From NCBI GenBank assembly GCA_050084985.1, contig JBITNC010000001.1:56482001-56546000 (forward strand): a DNA stretch of 64,000 nt. The letters are read 5' to 3'. The stretch is from Nageia nagi. Lineage: Eukaryota; Pinophyta. Of the stretch, positions 23,188-35,190 are shown one piece after another (position 1 is the stretch's first letter; each line of letters starts with the position of its first letter). The translations under genes were made by a program, and so were the position numbers. The notes under the pieces were generated by a model. The model made no database searches. It saw nothing but the letters and a program-made list of their open reading frames with translations, and had not been told where the DNA came from.

Positions 23188-26100
23188 CTAGGCGGTTGGT
23201 GGGCTCAATGCCTCAACACGTCCCTCAAAGTTGTCATCCAAGAATTTGAAGGTAAGCTCCAATCCATGCAGCATCTTGGAGAGCTTTGGCCCATTCTTCA
23301 TCATGTTGCATTCTACCTTCTCCACGATCCCGAGCATATCCTTTTCCCACGCATGAGCTCTTAGCAAATGCTCCAAGTGATTGCCAGTTTGGAAGGTGTT
23401 GATATCCTTGGTCTTGATCAAATTGTGAAGGACGTGTCTCACTTCTGTCACTACAAGGTCTTTGTCTCACTTTTGCATCATCATCAAGAAACGTCATGCT
23501 TTTGAACATCCTTTTGCATCTCCTGGAATTGGGTGGCTATTTGGTTAACCACACCCAAATAGAACCAAAATTCTTCACAAAACTTCACATCTTCTGGCCT
23601 TCGATTCCATGTCATCTCAAATTGCATGATCATAGGCCATCTAAAATCCAAAATCCTGAGAAGACTGGTTCTCTCCACAACGATGTCCTTGAGTTTTTGC
23701 TCTTTGAATGTCACCCTCTCTAATGTTATGGTAAATTGTTGTGCTGCTACCAAGACCTCATCTATATGCTTTTGTTTAACTGCAATCATACATTCCTTGA
23801 GCGGTTTAATCTTTCGAAGCTTCTCTGTGGGTACCTTAGCTGATTCTAACTCTTTAGTCAACTTCTTCTGTGCGGCTAATTCCTCCTTGAGGCTTTTGAT
23901 CTCTTTATCTTTCATCATATCATCCTTGGTGATGGCCTCAACATTGGAGATGATTGTATGTTTCCGACCAGCCAAACCAATTGGACCTGTGTTGATGATT
24001 TGGTTGATCTGCCTGAGGTCTTCAGGGCATTGTGGATTCTCTTTATCAGCTATTATGGTCTTGATGTGTATGGCATTATCAGCTAAGTGCACATATGTTT
24101 GAGTATTCCCTAGGCGAGTGAAGCTTTTTCCATGATGATCACTCTTCTCTTTTGCCTCAAACTCCTCTTCGAAATTCATGTTAAATACATCAAGGCATTC
24201 CTCCATGTTAACACCCCACTCATTCGTGGGTGATGTTTGGTAAGTGTCCACAACGGCCTCTTGAACTGTAACAGTACTTCTCTTCGGTCTTTTGGAGGAT
24301 CTTTCCTTGCCCATCGTGTTCAGCTGAAGCTTCTGTGGCTCATGACTATGGAGTTCTCTTCAATCGAGCTCTCTTCTGTACTGTCTCCGACATTGGCTCC
24401 TTACCTTTATCTGGGGATGGCTCTGGTATTGTTGGCTTACGGGTTTTTTCCAATATCTCCACGGTTTCATCTTACTGTTGTGCATTTGGGATCTCCTCAT
24501 CCTGGGCTGCATTCACCTCCTGTTCATATTTTGATTCTTCAACCTCCCCTTCTTGATTTTTGTAGGTTGGTACGAGGGACTGGAAGGTGATGACCTGCAT
24601 GGTGGAACAACGGGTGACGACGTTGCTCTTCTGGCTCTAGGTGGTCTAGGTGGTGATGTCTATTTCTCACTACCTTGTTCGTAGCCACACGCTCCAACTC
24701 CCTTACGTCATGCTCATCCATGGTGGCTTGTACCTATCGTACAACTTGCTCAATTGGATTCTTGCCACGTATGGATGCATATTGTCCAACTGGTATCTCA
24801 TCTACTGGAGGGAACTAAGTAATCCTGGAAGTAGACTCTTGAGGTCTTCTTCTCTTGTGTTGCGAGAGTCTCTTCTTAATTGTAGCTTCCACATGATATT
24901 GCTGATCATTGGCATCCTTGTGTACCCTTTCCCTTAACTTCTTCATTTTTACCTCATTGCTAATATTTCGGAAAGGCTCCTCGTCTAGAAGTGGTTTATG
25001 CTCATAAGGTTTCTTCCTTTCTTTCATGAAGAATGAGTGCATCTTGTGATCTGGGTCATAATTGTTGGCTGCCAGCATCTTGCTAAAGGTGTATTTGGCC
25101 AACTCTTCTTTCATGGTATCCCCAACTATCCTGAACTTACACTGATATTCTCCCATGGCAATTGGCAAATTGGACGTGGTTGATTTTTTCTGCCGTACTT
25201 GTTTGTGTAGAAAGGCCAATTGCCTCATCATCTCCATTAACAATATCCTGTTACTCATGAACCTTGGCGACTGATAAGGCTGTATGATTGATCCATTTAT
25301 ACGAATTTAGGAGAAGTGTTGCTGATGGAGGAAGAAGTCCCTGTGCTTCTTCAAAGCGTCTTGGGCTGAATTGGAGATTCGGGCAATCGTGATCTCTCCC
25401 TTAAGCTCTTTGTATATTTCGTACTCCCATCCATCGTTTTTCATCACGAAACTATCACATCTTCTCTCTAACTTCCATTTGAGGTAACACTTCCAGTTAG
25501 AATGGGTCTCTCTTTCTATCCAAGCCGTCTCACCTTGCATTGTAGTCCTATACTTGTCGTGAAGCAACATATACACAGGTATGAATTAAGGTAGAATGTG
25601 CGAGCAGTACCTATGGATGACAATTGATTAGTTATGGTGTTGCTCTAAACCTTACTCCATCAGATCCTTCTTCCTCTAGCAATGTCAAGAATGAACCCAA
25701 AGAACTCCTTCCTGAACTTCAAAGCATCTTCTTTCCTGAGAACTCTGGATAGCATGAGGACCATCAACTTGACTACAAGGTAAAAGTTGGAGCGAGGAGT
25801 GTTGATGAGTGTGTTTCCCTTCAATTCGTGATGCTCTTCCAACATCTAGCTCTTAATAGCGATGGTTGCCCTGGGAGTCTCCTGGTAGGAAGCTAGTGAC
25901 CTAGCCTCGCTATACTCAACCACCCATAGAAGTCCATTGAAATGCCGCGTTGATAGCTTTGGGACAGAAGTCCATAATGATGTCTCCTCTGATATCTCAA
26001 AGGACTCTCTCTCCCTTCTGCTAGTGGTGACCATCTTCCATGCACAATTCATGGAATGGGGCTATAAATGGGACAAATGCGCAAGTGGAGAGTCTGGAGA

Positions 26101-26370
26101 AGAAGATGATGTCGTGCTTTAGGTCAGTGGAAGGCCCTGAATGCTCTTCCTCATCTGCATAGGGTCAACGTTTTGCCAATCTATGTCTTCGATGGATGCA
26201 AAACCGTTCCTCAAGAATTTGGCCCCTTGGGGAAGGGTTGCTTGTTTCTCACAAATGGAGATGACGCAATCCTGTTGCAACCATTCGAGGTCCCTAGCGA
26301 AGTCAGGAACTGAATTACCCTTGGAGGAGGTCATGGTGTTCTTGCTTGCAGCGTTGCTCCTCAATGGCTG
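23188..26370 (-). pseudogene. unrecognised multi-segment gene or element ORF, broken
   Basis: On the minus strand a chain of open pieces runs 26364-26119, 26116-25846 and 25845-25660 (one frame with stops), then 25576-25307 and 25258-24815 (second frame), 24314-23484 (third frame, 276 residues) and 23451-23188. The first piece contains FARDLEWLQQDCVISICEKQ and IEDIDWQNVDPMQMRKSIQG. The 276-residue piece is charged and has a likely coiled coil (DKEIKSLKEELAAQKKLTKE). I cannot assign a family. The pieces follow one another in one direction, as expected for one long coding region with frameshifts and stops, or one with introns. It may be an accessory ORF of a plant retroelement. A TATA box lies about 200 bases upstream. 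Confidence 0.45.
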
Positions 26371-26559
26371 TGCATGGGTTTCCAGGTGGAGAAGATGCCC
26401 ACGTGGTGATAGTTAGCCTCCCAAGTGCTTGTGCAAGTCCTAGGATGCATGAATGATGATGTTCAAGCACAAAAATCTGCAATTTGCTACTATCTTGGCA
26501 CAAAAGTAGAAGAGGAACAAGTTTTGAATTTGAGAAAATGAGGTCCCTATGCTTGTATT

Positions 26560-26575
26560 TATAGCCCTTTTGGCT
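26560..26575 (-). promoter_or_regulatory. TATA-box-like promoter of the broken gene
   Basis: On the minus strand GGGCTATAAATACAAGC lies about 200 bases upstream of the first ATG of the open series at 26364. Nothing downstream contradicts a start near 26535, but transcription is not shown. Confidence 0.4.
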
Positions 26576-26699
26576 TCCAGCTTGCCCTAGTCGACTAGGG
26601 TTACTAACAAACACAATCATCCATTTGGCCGACCTTGAGATGTGTGCTAGCCTAGAAACTCATGCAAAGCTGCTTGTGCCCAAACGTTTGGGTTTTGAG

Positions 26700-27670
26700 G
26701 GTCAATTTGGCTTGGCGCATGGAAAAAAAAGATAAAATTATGACTTTTTGAACCATGCGCTAGCCCTGGGGATGAGTATACCTCCAACGTTGGGTCTTAT
26801 GCCTGTATGCTTGCTTGCCTTGGTCACCAAACTCACCCAGTAACTTTATTTCTCCTGATTTTTAGTCTCTCTAGCAGCTGGACTTATCAATTTTGATCTT
26901 TCATCTCAACCTGGGCAACCTGTGGGCTTGGCGCATGCTTCCAAAAGTCAAGTTTGTGACTTTTTGAGGCATGCGCCAGCCTTGCCTACCCGTCCAGCCT
27001 AGTCGCATGGTTCAAAAAGACAAAATTTTGTCTTTTTGAAGCATGTGCCAGCCTCCAGATGGCTTAATTTTTGGAACTTGATCCTTAAGTGCTCATGGCT
27101 TAGACAAATTTTTGTCTTTCTCAAATCTTGGAGACTTTTTGGGCTTGGCACATGTCTCAAAAAGTCAAGAATTTGTCTTTTGAGATCATGCGCCAGCCCC
27201 GTTGGGTATGCTTGAGTTGGTCTTTAGTTTCTTGGGTGCACGACTTGTTAAAAATTTCACCTTTGCTCGAACTGGAAGCCCTTCTAGGCTTGGCGCATGG
27301 TTCAAAAAGCCAGCCTCTTGAGAGCCTAAGGTTCACTTTTCGACCTTCCAACTCGTTCAACTTGTCCTCCTAGCCAAGTCGCATGGTTCAAAAAGACAAG
27401 ATTTTGTCTTTTTGAAGTATGTACCAGCCTTGTTGTGCCTTTGCCTTAGATTTTCCATGCTTCACTTTGCTCCAGTCTGATTCCTGTGTTTGGCACATGC
27501 TTGGAAAAGATAATTTTTTCTCCTGGAGGCATGCATTGGGCTTGCAAATGCCCAGATTCCATGTTCGAGCCTCTCTTCCTTTTTGGACGGCTTCCAGGCT
27601 TGGTTGCATGGAATTTTGTCTTTTCAAAGCATGCGTCAGCCCTTATAGATGCCTAGTTGGCTTTGATCTG
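26700..27670. repeat. array of about eight imperfect palindromes
   Basis: Units of about 55-60 bp start near 26712, 26929, 27003, 27140, 27288, 27377, 27490 and 27598. Each has a left arm like GGCTTGGCGCATGGTTCAAA and AAGTC and a right arm like GACTTTTTGAAGCATGCGCC followed by AGCC, so each can fold on itself. Unit 5 lacks most of its right arm. Unique spacers of 15-170 bases separate the units. No protein is supported here. Confidence 0.8.
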
Positions 27671-27892
27671 GCCTCAACTCTTCTTAGACTCCCTAGTTCA
27701 CCTAATACTGACTTTTATCCTTCTCAGACTTAACCATTTTTGAGGAATTTGAAATTTCTAACTTGACATGACTAACCCTAGACGAAGAATGAGGCTTGAA
27801 TTAAGGGGATTTATCCATGAATTTGGGTCTTTGTGATGCAGCTTGGGTGGACAAGACGATGATAAAACAAAGTATATACATGATGCATTGAG

Positions 27893-28395
27893 TGAGAGAA
27901 TTAGCACTACTCTAATTCCCAAGGTCCAAGACTATAAAAAGCTCAATCACATTCAACATGCAACATCTACAAGCTACTAACACATTCACACAATATGACA
28001 CCAATATAATGTGGTTCCTCCCTCTTTGGGAGTACATCCACAACTAGTTCTCTATTATCAATCTATGCACCTCTTACTACAATTCTCTTGCTCTCTCCTA
28101 CACAAACTAGTAGAGTAATCTTACTCCAAAACTTAGATGTGTTTACAAGAGAAGAGGCCCTCTATTTATAGCTTGAGAGCACCTCCCTAACCTCCCTTTA
28201 ACCCAAGGGTAAGGTTAGGGTTACAATAAATGTGTGACCTAACTTTAACCTACCAACTAACCCCATGGTTAGGTCAAAGTTCACACATAATAAAGAATTC
28301 AATTAATCCCTTAAGGTATCTACATATCCTTTAAGTGATTAATTGAACTTACAAGGAGTTTAGATATTCACAATATTTCATTACAAATTCTAACA
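27893..28395 (-). repeat. 3' LTR of the copia element
   Basis: Read on the minus strand it starts TGTTAGAATT and ends AATTCTCTCA. Contains CTATAAATAGAGGGCC, a TATA-like promoter motif, around 28155-28170. Confidence 0.95.
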
Positions 28396-28404
28396 CTCCC
28401 CCTT
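28396..28404 (-). promoter_or_regulatory. polypurine tract
   Basis: On the minus strand AAGGGGGAG lies directly against the 3' LTR, where plus-strand DNA synthesis is primed in LTR elements. Confidence 0.85.
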
Positions 28405-28880
28405 AATGCAATATTGGGATAGAGCGTAGAAGAAAGAAGAGAGAGAGTAAGAGAGAGTTCTCCTCCATAGAGATACAAGTGGAGATGAGAACATTTACAT
28501 ATTTGAGAATCTTTTTGAGAACTAGTATGAGACTCACTACATTACCATTTGACAAAATGGTTTACAATACAATCATTAACCACAACTGGTTTCACTGTAC
28601 ATAGTAGTCGATCAACTTTAAGCTGACATGTGAGTCTCCATGAGTTTGCTTTCACAAGGTGAGTAACCTGCATTTCTGAAGATCCTGCATGCTACAAGCA
28701 ACTCATGAACAAAATCAGTTAGATGCATCATATATTCAAATAAGAGAATCAAATAATGCCATCTTATAAATAACTGATTAATGGTGCACTATAAGTCATC
28801 ACGGAGATGCCAAGCCATCACTCATAGTCACCTGTTGTATATAGACATGTGTTGATTATTAATAGAGCATAAAAATTGTA
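28405..28880 (-). other. copia 3' untranslated region, unique part
   Basis: Lies between the hairpin array and the polypurine tract. No ORF. A short repeat-like piece (CATCACGGAGATGCC) near 28797 faintly resembles the array unit. Confidence 0.5.
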
Positions 28881-28881
28881 C

Positions 28882-29320
28882 GAGTTTCTCACGCAGAGCA
28901 AATTCACCACGGAGGTATAGAATGTACAACAAGTTCGTCACGCAGAGCGAACTTACCACGGAGGTATATTAATTATTTGCTCAAAAATTGTACAATGAGT
29001 TTCTCACGCAAAGCAAATCACCACGGAGGTATAGAGCATCAAAATTGTACGAGTTTTTCACACAGAGCAAACTCACCACGGAGGTATACAATGTACAACA
29101 AGTTCGTCACGCAGAACGAACTTACCACGGAGGTATATTAATTATATGCTCAAAAATTGTATGAGTTTCTCACGCAGAGCAAACTCACCACGGAGGTATA
29201 AAATGTACAACAAGTTTGTCACATAGAGCAAACTTACCACGGAGGTATAAATAATCAACACTCTATAACAACAATTGTACAACAAGTTTGTCACGCAGAG
29301 CAAACTTACCACGGAGGTCT
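28882..29320 (-). repeat. hairpin-forming tandem array in the copia 3' region
   Basis: Eight units share TCACGCAGAGC and ACCACGGAGGTATA cores. In each, the flanks of the core pair: AAGTTCG with CGAACTT (28931, 29100), AAGTTTG with CAAACTT (29213, 29284), GAGTTT with AAACTC (29050, 29163). The units near 28882 and 28998 pair less well. Spacing is irregular (about 50-70 bases), with AATGTACAACA or ATTAATTATNTGCTCAAAAA between them. Confidence 0.9.
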
Positions 29321-29377
29321 AGAATGTACAATCAAAAAAGGCCTCTTGGAGGTGAAGTTGTCATCACTAACAAAGGT

Positions 29378-31771
29378 TCAAACTTCACTCCCCCTTGAGG
29401 GCAACTTCACCAACTCGAGAGAATCCCTAAGCTTGCTGAACTGAGCTTCAGGAAGGGGCTTGGTGAATAGATCAGCAGAGTTTTCAGTAGATGGACAATA
29501 CTCCAAGTGTATGATGTCATCTAGAACCTTCTCCCTGATAAAATGGGCTTGGATTTCCACATGTTTGGTTCTCTGATGGAACACAGGATTCTTAGCCAAA
29601 GAGATAGCCGATTGATTGTCTGAAGAAATAAGAGATGGGCCATTTTGCTTATACCCAATTTCGTTCAGAAGATGCCTCAGCCAAATAGCTTCTTGGGCGG
29701 CAACAGACATGGCTCGATATTCGGCTTCGGTGGTAGAAAGAGTCACAGTAGGTTGCTTCTTGGAAGCCCAAGAGATAGCACCTGAACCAATGCTGAACAC
29801 ATATGCAGAGGTTGATTTTCTGTCATCTCTATCTCCCCCATAATCAGAATCTGAGAACCCTGAGAGAACAATTGAGGGCACTTTGGAATACTTAAGAGCA
29901 AGATTCTTTGTCCCTGCCACATACCTCAAGATTTGCTTCACAGCATTGAGGTGTTCAACATATGGTTTTTGCATGAATCGTGTCATCAGATTCACTGCAA
30001 AGGCAATATCAGGACGAGAGATAGTCAGATACAGAAGACTACCGATCAATTGCCTATAAGCTGTAGCATCAGCCAACTGAGAATCTGAGCTCAGTGATAC
30101 AACGATTCCAGGAGAAACAGATATTGCAGCATATCTACACTCCTCCATTCCAAACTTTTGCAAGATGTCTGATATATGCTTAGATTGACTAAGATAAGTA
30201 CAATCTTTGTGTTGGTATACTTGCATTCCAAGATAGTAATGCAATAGACCTAGATCAGTCATTTCAAATGTTGCCTTCAGTTTGGATATGCACTCTTGGA
30301 TGATTTCAATATTGTTGCCTGTTATGAGAAGATCATCCACATAAAGGAGAATTAAGACCACGTCTTTTCCTTGATTGAGTACATAGAGATCTGAGTCAGA
30401 GAAGCACTTGGAAAAACCAATATCTACAAAGAATCCTGAAATTTTCTTGTACCATGCTCTAGGTGCTTGTTTAAGTCCATACAAAGACTTCTTTAGCTTG
30501 CACACAAGAGACTCTTTTCCTTCTGGAATAAATCCTTCTGGTTGATTCATGTAGATTTCTACATCCAAGTCACCATTGAGAAATGCACTCTTGACATCAA
30601 GTTGGAAAACTTTCCATCCTTGAGCTGCAGAAAGAGCAAGGATTATCCTGACAGTAGGCATCTTGGCCACAGGAGCAAAGGTTTCTTCATAATCAATACC
30701 ATATTTCTGAGCGAATCCTTTGGCCACTAACCTTGCTTTGTATTTTTCAACTTCTCCATCAGAATTGTACTTGACCTTGTATATCCATTTATTTCCAATC
30801 ACATTTTTCTCATTGGGATAAGGAACCAAATCCCAAGTTTCATTTTTCATGAGTGCCTCATACTCAACTTTCATAGCTTCCATCCAACACTCTTGCTTGG
30901 AAGCTTCTTTAAATGTTGATGGCTCATTCATATTATCAATTTTGACAAATAAGGATTTATTCAAGGTCATACTTCTTGTAATTCTCTGAGCTGGAGAATT
31001 TTGCTCTTGTGGTGACTTCCCTACATGATCATCCAACCAGTTAGGTGCAGGCGTAGAATCATCTGAATCAGACACCTCAGCATGAGAAGTCGTATCCTCA
31101 GGAAGTTCATTGAACTTGACATCCCTAGAAACAAAGACTGTTTTATGGGATGAGGAGTAGAGCCTGTAACCTCTATGCTGATTATCATACTCCACAAAGA
31201 TGCATTTTTCTGATCTTTTGTCTAGCTTCTTTCTTTTCTCTGAGGTAATGAAGGCAAATGCATCACATCCAAAGACCCTGAAGTGTGAGATGTTAGGTTT
31301 CTTTCCTGTCCATGCTTCATATGGAGTTTTTCCTTCAACTGCTTTAGTAGGACACCTATTTAGGGTGTGAATAGCAGTGTGAACAGCTTCTCCCCATAAG
31401 AAACTAGGAAGGTTACCCAACATGCATCTTGCCATTTCCATAATGGTGCGATTTTTTCTTTCAGCAACTCCATTTTGTTGAGGGGTGTAAGGGATTGTGA
31501 ATTGTCGCTTGATCCCATGTTTAACACAATAGTCGTTAAACTCATTGCTATTATACTCACCTCCATTGTCAGATCTCAGCATTTTGATCTTAAAATCAGT
31601 TTGATTTTCAACAAGTGCCTTGAAGTCTTTAAATCGGTCAAAAGTTTGATCCTTGTGCTCAAGTAGATAACCAAATGTCATCCTACTGAAGTCATCAATG
31701 AAGGTCAGAACATAAGAAGCTCCCCCTAAAGACTTAGTCTGAAATGGACCCATCAAATCTGAATGCACAAG
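29378..31771 (-). pseudogene. copia pol: integrase, reverse transcriptase, RNase H
   Basis: An open stretch of 796 residues from 31768 contains the integrase core (HSDLMG with Asp 4, RSDNGGEY with Asp 67, NGVAERKN with Glu 103, and KKPNISHFRVFGCDAF at about 156-171). RT motifs follow: VFQLDVKSAFLNGD (about 388-400), SLYGLKQAPRAWY (428-440) and YVDD at 476-479. RNase H runs from FSDSDYGGDRDDRKS (638) to KHVEIQAHFIREKV (735-748). All catalytic residues I can see are intact. The stop at 31774-31772 lies just before HSDLMG and separates it from its N-terminal half, so the true polyprotein is cut. The open-frame Met is not the natural start. Confidence 0.95.
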
Positions 31772-32320
31772 CTAAAGAGGACGAGTAGCCCGAGTTGCCT
31801 TATCCTTTTCAAACTTTTGCCTATTCATCTTTCCTAGAATGCACCTTTCACAAAAACCAATTGTGGGTGAAATATTAGGTAAACCTTCCACAAGTTCTTG
31901 ATTTTTCATATCTTGAATACTCTTGTGGTTAAGGTGCCCTAATCGTTGATGCCAAAGATTACTTTTTGAACACACATTTGTAGCAAGACAAATCTTTGAA
32001 GGTACTTGATCCACAATATAAAGGTCATTCTTTACTGATCCTTTCATCAAAGTGGCAAGTCCTTTCTTAACACATTAGGAGTGTGAGGTAAACTCAAATG
32101 AGCATCCTATCCTTGTAATCTGAATTACAGAGATAAGATTCATCCTTAGCTTAGGCACATAAAAGACATTATCAAGCGCCTTTCCATGAATCTTCACATT
32201 TCCTATTCCTTGGACATCAAGGACTGTATTATCACCTATCACAACTGTATCCTTGTTGTACTTATGAAAATTTTCAAACTTATCATTTTCATAACACGTG
32301 ATTAGTGCATCCTGAATCAA
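31772..32320 (-). pseudogene. copia protease end and integrase zinc region
   Basis: Two open pieces in the pol frame. 32320-32075 holds the C-terminal half of the aspartic protease (VFYVPKLRMNLISV). 32050-31772 holds the GAG_pre-integrase / HHCC region (LWHQRLGHLNHKSIQ ... GFCERCILGKMNRQKF), with H, H, C, C all present. A TAA at 32077-32075 divides them, and a frameshift near 32.3 kb separates the protease start (attached to gag) from this part. Confidence 0.9.
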
Positions 32321-33272
32321 TAATCCAATTATTTGAAATAGTTTGAGTCATTGAGTAGTAGGCAACAGAAGCAGCATGCTTGTTCTTCTTTTTATTATTG
32401 AAATTTCTCACATTTGCATTTCCCTTGCCTTTTTGAGCAAATTTCTTTTTGCGACAATCATACTCTTTATGCCCAAAGATGCCACAAAAGTTACAATTGC
32501 CATCAAACTTTTCCTGCGGTGTTGGTTTGCTTGATCCAGCTTTGTCATTTCTTTGCTTGAAGTTGCCGTGCTTCCTGATGGTAGATGAGGATTTGTTATC
32601 TTTGAATTTATAATGTTTGAACGTCTTCTTGAAAGGAGTTTTGGTTGCTCCTAGAGCAATGCTATTATCCTTTGGAGAAATGTTCAACATTTTCTTGTTC
32701 AAAGTTTCCTCATGCTTCAGAAGGAGTCTAGAAAGATTGTCAAGGGAGATAACATCTTCTTCATCATCGAGCCTTGTCTCCATAACTGTGACAAAGTTAC
32801 TGAACTTTGTAGAGAGGCTTTGAAGAATAATGAAGACCATGAACTCATCATTGATCCAATTGCACCCACAGCCAACCAGTTGTGTCCTGAGGTCAATGAT
32901 TTTTTTCAAGTAGATTGAGGCACTTTCATCTTCTCCTTGACGATATTGCAATAACTTTTGTAGAATGGTGAACCTTCTTGAAAATTTGGATCCAAGGTAA
33001 ATTTTCTTTAGTCTATCCCAAGCTTCTTTTGCTGATGTCGAGGAAGAAATCATGAGAAGGATGTCATCTGAAACTGCACGATAGATCATTGAGATTGCTA
33101 ACTCATTCTTTGAGTTGTAAATTTCAAGGGCCTTCTCATCTGTAGGAGCAACTAGATCTTCATTTACTGTCTGCCACAGCTTCCTTGCCTGTAACTTAGC
33201 TCTCATACGAGGTTCCCATATGTCGTAGTTGGAACCGTCGAGTATGTGCTTGGGTATGAAGGTTTCAACCAT
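32289..33272 (-). pseudogene. copia gag with zinc knuckle and start of protease
   Basis: Open from 33344. I choose the ATG at 33272 (MVETFIPKHILDG), because the preceding 24 residues are hydrophobic, lie in the leader and are untypical. It contains the UBN2-type gag domain (ILDGSNYDIWEPRMRAKL; STSAKEAWDRLKKIYLG), a CCHC knuckle CNFCGIFGHKEYDC, a basic stretch and the protease start NNWIIDSGCTNHVL with catalytic Asp. It would form the particle shell and bind element RNA. The frame ends at 32289, inside the protease, because of a frameshift. Confidence 0.9.
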
Positions 33273-35036
33273 TGTCTGTACAAAAAATAAATATGCAATA
33301 AAAATGCAAATTTTTACAAGTTTCCATCTATACAAATCAAACATAAGTAAACATGTCCAACATGTGCAAACTTATAACCACGATCCGTAGAGGAATAAAG
33401 TTGGGGTTGTTTTCTTGTATAGAATTAGGCCTTCACCTGGATGCCCGCAAGGTGGAGCCCAGGTACTATCAGTCCTCAACCAGTTCACCGTGGTCAGTAA
33501 TATACTCTCACAAGGAGAAGTACCAACTATTTTCCAAGGATCCGACGTATCTTGGACCGACCATTTTAATTATCTTGATTAAGGTTTTCAGTTTTCCTCC
33601 TAGGTTATCAGGATAATCCCTGAATGGACGTGCGGACATGTGGTATCACTACACACATGCCTGTCCACCTAATAGAGTTATGTCCAATCCAACAGAGGTC
33701 TTAGGGGCAATTAAGACGGACTTACCACCATTCGGGTCTTCGGACTAAAAGGGCTCTAGTCTGCCCTGTCTTCACCTTGTGGCTCCCCAAACAAGTCATG
33801 TTGTGGAAGAATACGTGCGGATGTGCTCATTTTAGGGGTTACTTTCAATAATTGTGTTTTTGCAAGTATAAGCAAATTGTGCAAAAATATAAAGTAAAGT
33901 AAAATTGCATCATCCACACGAGCTTGAAAAACCTTAAAAAGTCCAATGGGTTTTGTACTAACCCCTAAAGGACTTTTACATTTTGTATATTTTGCTCAAT
34001 TTATTCAAGCACTTAATGAATTAAACAAAAAAACTAAGTCCTACTTAGTATTTAATTCATAACATGCATTATTCCATGACTTAAAAAAAAGAGTAAGTAA
34101 TCATGCATTATTTAACTTAAAAATTTAAGTCCTAAGCATGTTTTATTCTTCAAACAAGATAAAGATACATGCATCATAAGTCTAGCATGCAAGATCTAGA
34201 TAAGGTTTACAAGATAAAGAGACATGCATCACAAGTCTAGCATGCAAGATCTAGATAAAATTTAAGTAAAAATTATACCAATTCCCCCCTTTTCACTTAA
34301 AGTTTTATCCCTAAAAAAAAAAATTGTATGCTAAGACTTGTCTTATAAGTATGCATTTTAAGTAAAAAATTTTCCCTTGTTTACTTAAAAAATAGCATGC
34401 TTAGACTAAATTACTATGCTTAGAAAAAAAATGCTAAGAGGTTAGTATTAAAAAATTGCATGTGCACCTTAGTAATTTAAACATGCAATATTAAAATATT
34501 CTAAGCATTTTTAAAAATAAGCTAAGTTTAACTTAAAAAATATTCACCACTTCATGCATTAAATGGGAAAAGAAGGAGACCCATACCCCTACTTTATGCA
34601 CTTTAATGCTTCTCCTACCTTAAGCACTAAAAAATAAAAAATACACCTAAGTCAAAAAACAATTAAATGCTTTTTAGTTGTAAAAATATGACCCCCCTTT
34701 TTCTTCCACCAAGAAAAGCATACGTTGCTTTTGGAAGAGCAAAAATGCAAGTAGTCAACTAAACTAATTTAATGCATTTGAGTGCATTAAAGTGACTAAG
34801 AAGACTTGCAAGGAGTTGGCAGCCATCAACCTTGACCGTGGGAGGTAGGATGACCTAGAAGATAGCCAATGGAGAGAGTTCAAGGTCAGCAATGGAGGTG
34901 ATGGTAGCCATGCTTAGGAGAAGAGATGGTGAAGGAGGAAGAGGAGGCTTGCGCAGGAGGAAGAGGGAGGAGATGAGCTTGCTACAGAGCAAAGAGAGGA
35001 GGAGACAACTGCGAGCGAGGGTGAGATGCGGAGAAG

Positions 35037-35190
35037 GAGGCTGCGTAGGCGTGTAGTCTGGAGGCCGCCGGTTTGGAAGGAGGCTGCGAGGGCGTGCAGT
35101 CTGGAGGCCGCCGGTTGGGAGGAGGCTGCGAGGGCGTGCAGTCTGGAGGCCGCCGGTTGGGAGGAGGCTACGAGGGGAGTGCGGTCTGCA
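35037..35190. repeat. 42-bp GC-rich tandem repeat
   Basis: About three and a half copies of GGCTGCGAGGGCGTGCAGTC followed by TGGAGGCCGCCGG and TTGGGAGGA. Two copies are exact. The length is a multiple of three, so the minus frame gives a 14-residue repeat RPRSLLPTGGLQTA. The composition is far more GC-rich than the surrounding DNA. Confidence 0.85.

Noticed and set aside
23496-24102. Plus-strand frames of 75 and 158 residues
   Set aside because: They are antisense to the better-supported 276-residue minus-strand frame.
27128-27733. Open frames of 79-104 residues
   Set aside because: They run through the palindrome array and repeat its wording in several frames.
28882-29320. CRISPR array
   Set aside because: Repeat units are spaced irregularly with repeated, non-unique spacers, sit within a plant retrotransposon, and have no associated genes.
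29616-29843. Plus-strand 75-residue frame and similar frames over the copia element
   Set aside because: Shadow of the copia pol frame on the other strand.
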